Assembly (NCBI GenBank): GCA_943736015.1
Contig: OX031071.1
Coordinates: 8,652,119-8,716,118, forward strand
Source: Tridacna crocea
Lineage: Eukaryota; Mollusca; Bivalvia; Cardiida; Cardiidae
DNA length: 64,000 nucleotides
Reading direction: 5' to 3'
Notes under the pieces: model-generated
What the model saw: only the letters and a program-made list of their open reading frames with translations
Database searches by the model: none
Told to the model about the DNA's origin: nothing
Shown here: positions 1 through 8,411 of the stretch, piece by piece
Layout of the letters: each line of letters begins with the position of its first letter
Position numbering within the stretch: position 1 is the first letter of the stretch
Program-made: the position numbers and the translations under genes

Positions 1-984
1 AAAACACCAGAAAATAATGTGAGAAGTGGCTCTTTCAGTAGCAACTGCTTTCTCTTGGATAAGTCGAACAAAGAGAACTTAATTTCTAACATTTTTTTTT
101 TCTCCAATCTCTTTATACCGTGACAACAAACGCATTTACGTTGTCTGCCGTCTTGTAGGTGCCATTCACGTATCCGCGAAAACATGAAAAATCGACGTAC
201 GGAACATTCCATAGCAGACGACACCTGTTGCTTCGGTCAATTATAGGGATTTTTCTTTTTCGTTTTCTCTCACTAGGGCTATTGACTCGGTTACGATGAC
301 TATCTCACCCATACGTGATGGTTACGTGCTGCGCATAAAATCGTAAAATCAACTAAGACACTTTTGGAGGCAACTGAAACCTGTTGCGCAAATCGAAGAA
401 AGGTAAATTGAATGTTTCCCTGTTTTCTTACCAGGGTCAATTTTGGTGACCTTTCGAGTCAAAAGTCAATGTTATGTTTAACCGCTGCGCAAAAACATAA
501 ATTTCAGAAGCAACCGGTTGCTGTTGCAGAAACTTTTTCAAGAAAAAAAAAAAAAAAAAAATCTTGTTCTTTTGAAGGATTTAAAGATAGACCATGAGGA
601 TTAGAATAAGATGTAAGAATAAGTGATAATCAATTTTTTCTTTGATAGGGTAGAAAACATTGTGGGAAAAGGAGAAAATGCTGGGTAACCTGCATTGTCT
701 CCTTTTCTCAGATTGTTTTTAAAAGCTTTCTCTTTCAGGGTGTTAAAGGCGTCATTGTGTGGTACTGGGTTAATAAGGATAAAACAAACACACACCCCTC
801 CCAATCAGCCAATCAAATCTCATCCCTCTGTGAAATGATCCAATCACAGAAGCTTTTAGGAAATCACCATGGTTACCAGCCAGCCAATCAGAGAGGCTTT
901 TAAAATTCGAATTGGGCCCAGTCAGCCAATCAGAGAGCTTCAAAATTAATTCAAAATGGCGCCCTAATATATCGCTAGAAAACA
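1..984 (+). repeat. Satellite unit 0, partial (left edge)
   Basis: This is the right-hand two thirds of a unit, cut by the window start within the internal duplication. T tract 10, A tract 19. Five small indels lie between about 570 and 785: a missing GT, an extra T, an extra G, a missing A and an extra A. They cancel in length. No other unit except those near 51-55 kb has such changes, so errors in the assembled sequence are likely. Confidence 0.96.
570..785. other. Small indel patch in unit 0
   Basis: Against all clean units: GT missing near 571, extra T near 601, extra G near 685, one A missing near 746 and one A extra near 782. No substitutions. The same style of change as in the 51-55 kb patch, so probably uncorrected read errors. 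Confidence 0.8.
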
Positions 985-1045
985 GTGAACAAAAAACGGC
1001 ATAAAAGTGGATTTAAAGTCTTCTTTCAAGGCTGCTGTGCAGTCC

Positions 1046-1060
1046 TTGGCAAACTGCCAG
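1046..1060. promoter_or_regulatory. NF-I-like dyad TTGGC-N5-GCCAG
   Basis: Reads TTGGCAAACTGCCAG: one mismatch from the classical palindromic NF-I/CTF consensus TTGGC-N5-GCCAA. The inner part TGGCA-AAC-TGCCA is a perfect dyad. It recurs at the same offset (about +61) in every unit and is doubled in unit 16. Sequence resemblance only; whether the host factor binds is inference. Confidence 0.4.
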
Positions 1061-1082
1061 GCATGCACCATCCACACATGCC
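1060..1082. repeat. Inverted repeat GGCATG-N11-CATGCC
   Basis: A 6-bp perfect inverted repeat with an 11-bp spacer. It shares its first G with the last base of the preceding NF-I-like dyad, so two dyads sit side by side in 37 bp. Present in all units at the same offset. It could form a small cruciform or be a protein site; no function can be assigned. Confidence 0.6.
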
Positions 1083-1278
1083 AGATTTCACTGACAAAGG
1101 GCCAAAATTTAAGAGAACGGGGTGGCAGAAGACCTTGTTTTGGTCTTTTCAAGCCCCCTGCAAGAGTTAATTCCCTTAAAGCAAACCCTTGATGCCCCCT
1201 TTACCCTTTAATTGGATTTTCTGACTTGGGCCACATTAAATTCTGCACAATGAATAAGCCAAAATGACCAATGTACAG

Positions 1279-1296
1279 TGGGGGGAAAAAACCCCA
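1279..1296. repeat. G-run/A-run/C-run hairpin
   Basis: Six G, six A and four C in succession, flanked by T and A. TGGGG at 1279-1283 pairs with CCCCA at 1292-1296 around an 8-base loop. It is the most G/C-asymmetric short motif of the monomer and is seen in every unit. A single G run is too little for an intramolecular quadruplex. Confidence 0.6.
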
Positions 1297-1306
1297 AAAC
1301 AAGCCC

Positions 1307-1494
1307 AGAAATTAATGTGACAAGTGGCTAAAAAAAGGCCTGAAAACTCTTTCAGTAGAAATTGCTTCCTATTGCATGAATCAAACAAAGAGAATTGAAG
1401 TGTAATTTTTCTAATCTCTTCAAACCGCAACAAGAATCCCAGTTACGTTGGCTACCGTTTCATACGTTGCCAGTTACGCACATGCGAAAACACC
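1307..1494 (+). repeat. Old internal duplication, copy A (188 bp)
   Basis: Begins AGAAATTAATGTGACAAGTG and ends GCGAAAACACC. It aligns along its length to the next 178 bp. Matching blocks include CTCTTTCAGTAGAAATTGCTT against CTCTTTCAGTAGCAACTGCTT, AACAAAGAGAA in both, TTACGTTG followed by CCGT in both, and GCGAAAACA in both. Copy A has about 18 extra bases after GTGGCT. I judge identity at roughly three quarters by eye. The divergence is the same in every unit, so the duplication predates the amplification of the present monomer. Confidence 0.85.
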
Positions 1495-1672
1495 AGAAAA
1501 TAATGTGAGAAGTGGCTCTTTCAGTAGCAACTGCTTTCTCTTGGATAAGTCGAACAAAGAGAACTTAATTTCTAACATTTTTTTTTTTCTCCAATCTCTT
1601 TATACCGTGACAACAAACGCATTTACGTTGTCTGCCGTCTTGTAGGTGCCATTCACGTATCCGCGAAAACAT
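1495..1672 (+). repeat. Old internal duplication, copy B (about 178 bp)
   Basis: Begins AGAAAATAATGTGAGAAGTG directly after copy A, an offset of 188 bp, and ends at GCGAAAACATG. It contains the variable T tract, where copy A has only a short T run, so tract growth happened after the duplication. Copy B lacks the roughly 18-base A-rich stretch that follows GTGGCT in copy A. Confidence 0.85.
1578..1588 (+). repeat. Variable T tract (T10-T12)
   Basis: Eleven T in this unit. Across 43 tracts I count T10 in 9, T11 in 33 and T12 in 1 (the T12 lies in the error-like patch). One of only two positions that vary in length among clean units. Poly(dA:dT) tracts are known to disfavour nucleosomes; homopolymer miscalls may contribute to the variation. 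Confidence 0.9.
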
Positions 1673-1687
1673 GAAAAATCGACGTAC

Positions 1688-1697
1688 GGAACATTCC
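1688..1697. promoter_or_regulatory. Heat-shock-element-like dyad GGAACATTCC
   Basis: Fits the nGAAnnTTCn pair of heat-shock factor half-sites. A strong element normally needs at least three alternating half-sites and I see only two here, so binding would be weak. Present in every unit. Confidence 0.25.
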
Positions 1698-1775
1698 ATA
1701 GCAGACGACACCTGTTGCTTCGGTCAATTATAGGGATTTTTCTTTTTCGTTTTCTCTCACTAGGGCTATTGACTC

Positions 1776-1813
1776 GGTTACGATGACTATCTCACCCATA
1801 CGTGATGGTTACG
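1776..1813 (+). repeat. Direct repeat of GGTTACG, 31 bp apart
   Basis: GGTTACG at 1776-1782 and again at 1807-1813. Between them lies TCAC-N6-GTGA, a short dyad. In units 12 and 13 a substitution in this dyad creates CACGTG. No known function. Confidence 0.5.
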
Positions 1814-1920
1814 TGCTGCGCATAAAATCGTAAAATCAACTAAGACACTTTTGGAGGCAACTGAAACCTGTTGCGCAAATCGAAGAAAGGTAAATTGAAT
1901 GTTTCCCTGTTTTCTTACCA

Positions 1921-1939
1921 GGGTCAATTTTGGTGACCT
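1921..1939. promoter_or_regulatory. Inverted nuclear-receptor-like half-sites GGGTCA-N7-TGACCT
   Basis: GGGTCA at 1921-1926 and TGACCT at 1934-1939, the latter being AGGTCA on the other strand. Both match the core half-site of nuclear receptors. A 7-bp spacer is not the most typical arrangement. Conserved in all units except a single-base change in one copy of the patch (T loss in the spacer near 54121). Confidence 0.25.
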
Positions 1940-1995
1940 TTCGAGTCAAAAGTCAATGTTATGTTTAACCGCTGCGCAAAAACATAAATTTCAGA

Positions 1996-2009
1996 AGCAA
2001 CCGGTTGCT
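1996..2009. repeat. 14-bp perfect palindrome AGCAACCGGTTGCT
   Basis: The longest perfect palindrome I found in the monomer, 20 bp left of the A tract. Intact in every unit except unit 33, where C-to-G at 49731 breaks it. It might be a dimeric protein-binding site or a weak cruciform; no family is recognised. Confidence 0.75.
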
Positions 2010-2029
2010 GTTGCAGAAACTTTTTCAAG

Positions 2030-2047
2030 AAAAAAAAAAAAAAAAAA
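2030..2047 (+). repeat. Variable A tract (A16-A19)
   Basis: Eighteen A in this unit. Across 43 tracts I count A16 in 2, A17 in 8, A18 in 19 and A19 in 14. Together with the T tract it accounts for every length difference among clean units. A pure A tract of this length could be a relic of a retroposed 3' end, but no target-site duplication is visible around it. Confidence 0.92.
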
Positions 2048-2286
2048 TCTTGTTCTTGTTTGAAGGATTTAAAGATAGACCATGAGGATAGAATAAGATG
2101 TAAGAATAAGTGATAATCAATTTTTTCTTTGATAGGGTAGAAAACATTGTGGGAAAAGGAGAAAATGCTGGTAACCTGCATTGTCTCCTTTTCTCAGATT
2201 GTTTTTAAAAGCTTTCTCTTTCAGGGTGTTAAAAGGCGTCATTGTGTGGTACTGGGTTAATAAGGATAAACAAACACACACCCCTC

Positions 2287-2416
2287 CCAATCAGCCAATC
2301 AAATCTCATCCCTCTGTGAAATGATCCAATCACAGAAGCTTTTAGGAAATCACCATGGTTACCAGCCAGCCAATCAGAGAGGCTTTTAAAATTCGAATTG
2401 GGCCCAGTCAGCCAAT
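2287..2416 (+). promoter_or_regulatory. Cluster of five CCAAT boxes plus one inverted ATTGG
   Basis: CCAAT at 2287, 2295, 2326, 2370 and 2412 on the + strand and ATTGG at 2397. Four are in the context CCAATCA, matching the NF-Y preferred CCAATCA/G context. NF-Y is a conserved eukaryotic activator that also binds some repeats. With GGCGCC and AT-rich TATA-like motifs 30-80 bp downstream, the block resembles a polymerase II promoter. Repeated in each unit. Activity is inference. Confidence 0.45.
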
Positions 2417-2450
2417 CAGAGAGCTTCAAAATTAATTCAAAATGGCGCCC
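2326..2450 (+). repeat. Three degenerate 42-44-bp subrepeats
   Basis: Each starts CCAATCA-AGAGGCTT-like: at 2326 (CCAATCACAGAAGCTTTTAG), 2370 (CCAATCAGAGAGGCTTTTAA) and 2412 (CCAATCAGAGAGCTTCAAAA). Starts are 44 and 42 bp apart. This explains why CCAAT boxes are clustered: they multiplied by small tandem duplication inside the monomer. Confidence 0.8.
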
Positions 2451-2493
2451 TAATATATCGCTAGAAAACAGTGAACAAAAAACGGCATAAAAG
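2444..2493 (+). promoter_or_regulatory. Core-promoter-like motifs: GGCGCC, TAATATAT and CATAAAAG
   Basis: GGCGCC at 2444-2449 preceded by AAAATG (an E2F/YY1-like context), TAATATAT at 2451-2458 and CATAAAAG at 2486-2493 which resembles a TATA box. They follow the CCAAT cluster at promoter-like distances. AT-rich DNA yields such matches easily, so this stays a hypothesis. Confidence 0.25.
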
Positions 2494-3956
2494 TGGATTT
2501 AAAGTCTTCTTTCAAGGCTGCTGTGCAGTCCTTGGCAAACTGCCAGGCATGCACCATCCACACATGCCAGATTTCACTGACAAAGGGCCAAAATTTAAGA
2601 GAACGGGGTGGCAGAAGACCTTGTTTTGGTCTTTTCAAGCCCCCTGCAAGAGTTAATTCCCTTAAAGCAAACCCTTGATGCCCCCTTTACCCTTTAATTG
2701 GATTTTCTGACTTGGGCCACATTAAATTCTGCACAATGAATAAGCCAAAATGACCAATGTACAGTGGGGGGAAAAAACCCCAAAACAAGCCCAGAAATTA
2801 ATGTGACAAGTGGCTAAAAAAAGGCCTGAAAACTCTTTCAGTAGAAATTGCTTCCTATTGCATGAATCAAACAAAGAGAATTGAAGTGTAATTTTTCTAA
2901 TCTCTTCAAACCGCAACAAGAATCCCAGTTACGTTGGCTACCGTTTCATACGTTGCCAGTTACGCACATGCGAAAACACCAGAAAATAATGTGAGAAGTG
3001 GCTCTTTCAGTAGCAACTGCTTTCTCTTGGATAAGTCGAACAAAGAGAACTTAATTTCTAACATTTTTTTTTTCTCCAATCTCTTTATACCGTGACAACA
3101 AACGCATTTACGTTGTCTGCCGTCTTGTAGGTGCCATTCACGTATCCGCGAAAACATGAAAAATCGACGTACGGAACATTCCATAGCAGACGACACCTGT
3201 TGCTTCGGTCAATTATAGGGATTTTTCTTTTTCGTTTTCTCTCACTAGGGCTATTGACTCGGTTACGATGACTATCTCACCCATACGTGATGGTTACGTG
3301 CTGCGCATAAAATCGTAAAATCAACTAAGACACTTTTGGAGGCAACTGAAACCTGTTGCGCAAATCGAAGAAAGGTAAATTGAATGTTTCCCTGTTTTCT
3401 TACCAGGGTCAATTTTGGTGACCTTTCGAGTCAAAAGTCAATGTTATGTTTAACCGCTGCGCAAAAACATAAATTTCAGAAGCAACCGGTTGCTGTTGCA
3501 GAAACTTTTTCAAGAAAAAAAAAAAAAAAAAAATCTTGTTCTTGTTTGAAGGATTTAAAGATAGACCATGAGGATAGAATAAGATGTAAGAATAAGTGAT
3601 AATCAATTTTTTCTTTGATAGGGTAGAAAACATTGTGGGAAAAGGAGAAAATGCTGGTAACCTGCATTGTCTCCTTTTCTCAGATTGTTTTTAAAAGCTT
3701 TCTCTTTCAGGGTGTTAAAAGGCGTCATTGTGTGGTACTGGGTTAATAAGGATAAACAAACACACACCCCTCCCAATCAGCCAATCAAATCTCATCCCTC
3801 TGTGAAATGATCCAATCACAGAAGCTTTTAGGAAATCACCATGGTTACCAGCCAGCCAATCAGAGAGGCTTTTAAAATTCGAATTGGGCCCAGTCAGCCA
3901 ATCAGAGAGCTTCAAAATTAATTCAAAATGGCGCCCTAATATATCGCTAGAAAACA
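2471..3956 (+). repeat. Satellite unit 2, 1486 bp
   Basis: T tract 10 and A tract 19; the two changes cancel in length. No private substitution noticed. Confidence 0.97.
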
Positions 3957-5441
3957 GTGAACAAAAAACGGCATAAAAGTGGATTTAAAGTCTTCTTTCA
4001 AGGCTGCTGTGCAGTCCTTGGCAAACTGCCAGGCATGCACCATCCACACATGCCAGATTTCACTGACAAAGGGCCAAAATTTAAGAGAACGGGGTGGCAG
4101 AAGACCTTGTTTTGGTCTTTTCAAGCCCCCTGCAAGAGTTAATTCCCTTAAAGCAAACCCTTGATGCCCCCTTTACCCTTTAATTGGATTTTCTGACTTG
4201 GGCCACATTAAATTCTGCACAATGAATAAGCCAAAATGACCAATGTACAGTGGGGGGAAAAAACCCCAAAACAAGCCCAGAAATTAATGTGACAAGTGGC
4301 TAAAAAAAGGCCTGAAAACTCTTTCAGTAGAAATTGCTTCCTATTGCATGAATCAAACAAAGAGAATTGAAGTGTAATTTTTCTAATCTCTTCAAACCGC
4401 AACAAGAATCCCAGTTACGTTGGCTACCGTTTCATACGTTGCCAGTTACGCACATGCGAAAACACCAGAAAATAATGTGAGAAGTGGCTCTTTCAGTAGC
4501 AACTGCTTTCTCTTGGATAAGTCGAACAAAGAGAACTTAATTTCTAACATTTTTTTTTTTCTCCAATCTCTTTATACCGTGACAACAAACGCATTTACGT
4601 TGTCTGCCGTCTTGTAGGTGCCATTCACGTATCCGCGAAAACATGAAAAATCGACGTACGGAACATTCCATAGCAGACGACACCTGTTGCTTCGGTCAAT
4701 TATAGGGATTTTTCTTTTTCGTTTTCTCTCACTAGGGCTATTGACTCGGTTACGATGACTATCTCACCCATACGTGATGGTTACGTGCTGCGCATAAAAT
4801 CGTAAAATCAACTAAGACACTTTTGGAGGCAACTGAAACCTGTTGCGCAAATCGAAGAAAGGTAAATTGAATGTTTCCCTGTTTTCTTACCAGGGTCAAT
4901 TTTGGTGACCTTTCGAGTCAAAAGTCAATGTTATGTTTAACCGCTGCGCAAAAACATAAATTTCAGAAGCAACCGGTTGCTGTTGCAGAAACTTTTTCAA
5001 GAAAAAAAAAAAAAAAAATCTTGTTCTTGTTTGAAGGATTTAAAGATAGACCATGAGGATAGAATAAGATGTAAGAATAAGTGATAATCAATTTTTTCTT
5101 TGATAGGGTAGAAAACATTGTGGGAAAAGGAGAAAATGCTGGTAACCTGCATTGTCTCCTTTTCTCAGATTGTTTTTAAAAGCTTTCTCTTTCAGGGTGT
5201 TAAAAGGCGTCATTGTGTGGTACTGGGTTAATAAGGATAAACAAACACACACCCCTCCCAATCAGCCAATCAAATCTCATCCCTCTGTGAAATGATCCAA
5301 TCACAGAAGCTTTTAGGAAATCACCATGGTTACCAGCCAGCCAATCAGAGAGGCTTTTAAAATTCGAATTGGGCCCAGTCAGCCAATCAGAGAGCTTCAA
5401 AATTAATTCAAAATGGCGCCCTAATATATCGCTAGAAAGCA
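3957..5441 (+). repeat. Satellite unit 3, 1485 bp
   Basis: T tract 11 and A tract 17. Carries an A-to-G change at 5439, three bases before the next phase mark. Only unit 9 shares it, six units away, and that unit also has A17. Confidence 0.97.
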
Positions 5442-6927
5442 GTGAACAAAAAACGGCATAAAAGTGGATTTAAAGTCTTCTTTCAAGGCTGCTGTGCAGT
5501 CCTTGGCAAACTGCCAGGCATGCACCATCCACACATGCCAGATTTCACTGACAAAGGGCCAAAATTTAAGAGAACGGGGTGGCAGAAGACCTTGTTTTGG
5601 TCTTTTCAAGCCCCCTGCAAGAGTTAATTCCCTTAAAGCAAACCCTTGATGCCCCCTTTACCCTTTAATTGGATTTTCTGACTTGGGCCACATTAAATTC
5701 TGCACAATGAATAAGCCAAAATGACCAATGTACAGTGGGGGGAAAAAACCCCAAAACAAGCCCAGAAATTAATGTGACAAGTGGCTAAAAAAAGGCCTGA
5801 AAACTCTTTCAGTAGAAATTGCTTCCTATTGCATGAATCAAACAAAGAGAATTGAAGTGTAATTTTTCTAATCTCTTCAAACCGCAACAAGAATCCCAGT
5901 TACGTTGGCTACCGTTTCATACGTTGCCAGTTACGCACATGCGAAAACACCAGAAAATAATGTGAGAAGTGGCTCTTTCAGTAGCAACTGCTTTCTCTTG
6001 GATAAGTCGAACAAAGAGAACTTAATTTCTAACATTTTTTTTTTTCTCCAATCTCTTTATACCGTGACAACAAACGCATTTACGTTGTCTGCCGTCTTGT
6101 AGGTGCCATTCACGTATCCGCGAAAACATGAAAAATCGACGTACGGAACATTCCATAGCAGACGACACCTGTTGCTTCGGTCAATTATAGGGATTTTTCT
6201 TTTTCGTTTTCTCTCACTAGGGCTATTGACTCGGTTACGATGACTATCTCACCCATACGTGATGGTTACGTGCTGCGCATAAAATCGTAAAATCAACTAA
6301 GACACTTTTGGAGGCAACTGAAACCTGTTGCGCAAATCGAAGAAAGGTAAATTGAATGTTTCCCTGTTTTCTTACCAGGGTCAATTTTGGTGACCTTTCG
6401 AGTCAAAAGTCAATGTTATGTTTAACCGCTGCGCAAAAACATAAATTTCAGAAGCAACCGGTTGCTGTTGCAGAAACTTTTTCAAGAAAAAAAAAAAAAA
6501 AAAATCTTGTTCTTGTTTGAAGGATTTAAAGATAGACCATGAGGATAGAATAAGATGTAAGAATAAGTGATAATCAATTTTTTCTTTGATAGGGTAGAAA
6601 ACATTGTGGGAAAAGGAGAAAATGCTGGTAACCTGCATTGTCTCCTTTTCTCAGATTGTTTTTAAAAGCTTTCTCTTTCAGGGTGTTAAAAGGCGTCATT
6701 GTGTGGTACTGGGTTAATAAGGATAAACAAACACACACCCCTCCCAATCAGCCAATCAAATCTCATCCCTCTGTGAAATGATCCAATCACAGAAGCTTTT
6801 AGGAAATCACCATGGTTACCAGCCAGCCAATCAGAGAGGCTTTTAAAATTCGAATTGGGCCCAGTCAGCCAATCAGAGAGCTTCAAAATTAATTCAAAAT
6901 GGCGCCCTAATATATCGCTAGAAAACA
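5442..6927 (+). repeat. Satellite unit 4, 1486 bp
   Basis: T tract 11 and A tract 18; matches the reference copy as far as I can see. Confidence 0.97.
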
Positions 6928-8411
6928 GTGAACAAAAAACGGCATAAAAGTGGATTTAAAGTCTTCTTTCAAGGCTGCTGTGCAGTCCTTGGCAAACTGC
7001 CAGGCATGCACCATCCACACATGCCAGATTTCACTGACAAAGGGCCAAAATTTAAGAGAACGGGGTGGCAGAAGACCTTGTTTTGGTCTTTTCAAGCCCC
7101 CTGCAAGAGTTAATTCCCTTAAAGCAAACCCTTGATGCCCCCTTTACCCTTTAATTGGATTTTCTGACTTGGGCCACATTAAATTCTGCACAATGAATAA
7201 GCCAAAATGACCAATGTACAGTGGGGGGAAAAAACCCCAAAACAAGCCCAGAAATTAATGTGACAAGTGGCTAAAAAAAGGCCTGAAAACTCTTTCAGTA
7301 GAAATTGCTTCCTATTGCATGAATCAAACAAAGAGAATTGAAGTGTAATTTTTCTAATCTCTTCAAACCGCAACAAGAATCCCAGTTACGTTGGCTACCG
7401 TTTCATACGTTGCCAGTTACGCACATGCGAAAACACCAGAAAATAATGTGAGAAGTGGCTCTTTCAGTAGCAACTGCTTTCTCTTGGATAAGTCGAACAA
7501 AGAGAACTTAATTTCTAACATTTTTTTTTTCTCCAATCTCTTTATACCGTGACAACAAACGCATTTACGTTGTCTGCCGTCTTGTAGGTGCCATTCACGT
7601 ATCCGCGAAAACATGAAAAATCGACGTACGGAACATTCCATAGCAGACGACACCTGTTGCTTCGGTCAATTATAGGGATTTTTCTTTTTCGTTTTCTCTC
7701 ACTAGGGCTATTGACTCGGTTACGATGACTATCTCACCCATACGTGATGGTTACGTGCTGCGCATAAAATCGTAAAATCAACTAAGACACTTTTGGAGGC
7801 AACTGAAACCTGTTGCGCAAATCGAAGAAAGGTAAATTGAATGTTTCCCTGTTTTCTTACCAGGGTCAATTTTGGTGACCTTTCGAGTCAAAAGTCAATG
7901 TTATGTTTAACCGCTGCGCAAAAACATAAATTTCAGAAGCAACCGGTTGCTGTTGCAGAAACTTTTTCAAGAAAAAAAAAAAAAAAAATCTTGTTCTTGT
8001 TTGAAGGATTTAAAGATAGACCATGAGGATAGAATAAGATGTAAGAATAAGTGATAATCAATTTTTTCTTTGATAGGGTAGAAAACATTGTGGGAAAAGG
8101 AGAAAATGCTGGTAACCTGCATTGTCTCCTTTTCTCAGATTGTTTTTAAAAGCTTTCTCTTTCAGGGTGTTAAAAGGCGTCATTGTGTGGTACTGGGTTA
8201 ATAAGGATAAACAAACACACACCCCTCCCAATCAGCCAATCAAATCTCATCCCTCTGTGAAATGATCCAATCACAGAAGCTTTTAGGAAATCACCATGGT
8301 TACCAGCCAGCCAATCAGAGAGGCTTTTAAAATTCGAATTGGGCCCAGTCAGCCAATCAGAGAGCTTCAAAATTAATTCAAAATGGCGCCCTAATATATC
8401 GCTAGAAAACA
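6928..8411 (+). repeat. Satellite unit 5, 1484 bp
   Basis: T tract 10 and A tract 17, both one shorter than the reference, which accounts for the 2-bp shorter length. Confidence 0.97.

Larger units (their letters stand above)
1441..2010. other. CpG-dense segment of the monomer
   Basis: By hand count this 570-bp stretch holds about 31 CpG dinucleotides, while the other roughly 916 bp of the unit hold about 7. The boundary on the right is sharp, ending just before the A tract. The pattern repeats in every unit, giving the array a CpG-rich/CpG-poor alternation every 1.49 kb. Two sources of different origin, or protection of one part from methylation and CpG loss, would both explain it. Confidence 0.8.
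985..2470 (+). repeat. Satellite unit 1, 1486 bp (reference copy)
   Basis: A clean unit with T tract 11 and A tract 18, the commonest combination. It is used here as the reference for the internal landmarks listed separately. No deviation from the consensus was noticed. Confidence 0.97.

Noticed and set aside
403..434. A splice-donor-like AAG|GTAAAT followed by an acceptor-like TTTTCTTACCAG, and another acceptor-like pyrimidine-CAG at 737-738
   Set aside because: The implied intron is only 32 bp, too short for most animals, and AT-rich DNA yields such matches easily. No coding exon supports them.
964..1152. A 62-codon minus-strand frame and overlapping 61-codon plus-strand frames present in nearly every unit
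   Set aside because: They recur only because the DNA is nearly identical. Three frames overlap the same bases, several need non-ATG starts, none resembles a known family to me, and no constraint pattern can be tested at this identity.
1236..1645. Similar short peptides encoded on the minus strand in internal repeat copies A and B, which could suggest a duplicated protein domain
   Set aside because: The peptide similarity is a shadow of the DNA duplication. Frames are broken by the T tract length and neither has a credible gene context.
1008..2075. GGATTTAAAG shared between the start of the unit and the stretch right of the A tract, as a possible further internal duplication
   Set aside because: The match is ten bases and does not extend; about one such match is expected by chance in a unit of this size.
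1924..2181. An 85-codon minus-strand frame with a poly-phenylalanine stretch
   Set aside because: It runs through the A tract, and each change of tract length switches the frame (85, 74/63 or other short products in different units). A gene would not tolerate this.
985..2470. CENP-B box as a centromere marker
   Set aside because: No stretch matches its core pattern of TTCG, A/GCGGG and spacing. A centromeric role is therefore neither supported nor excluded.
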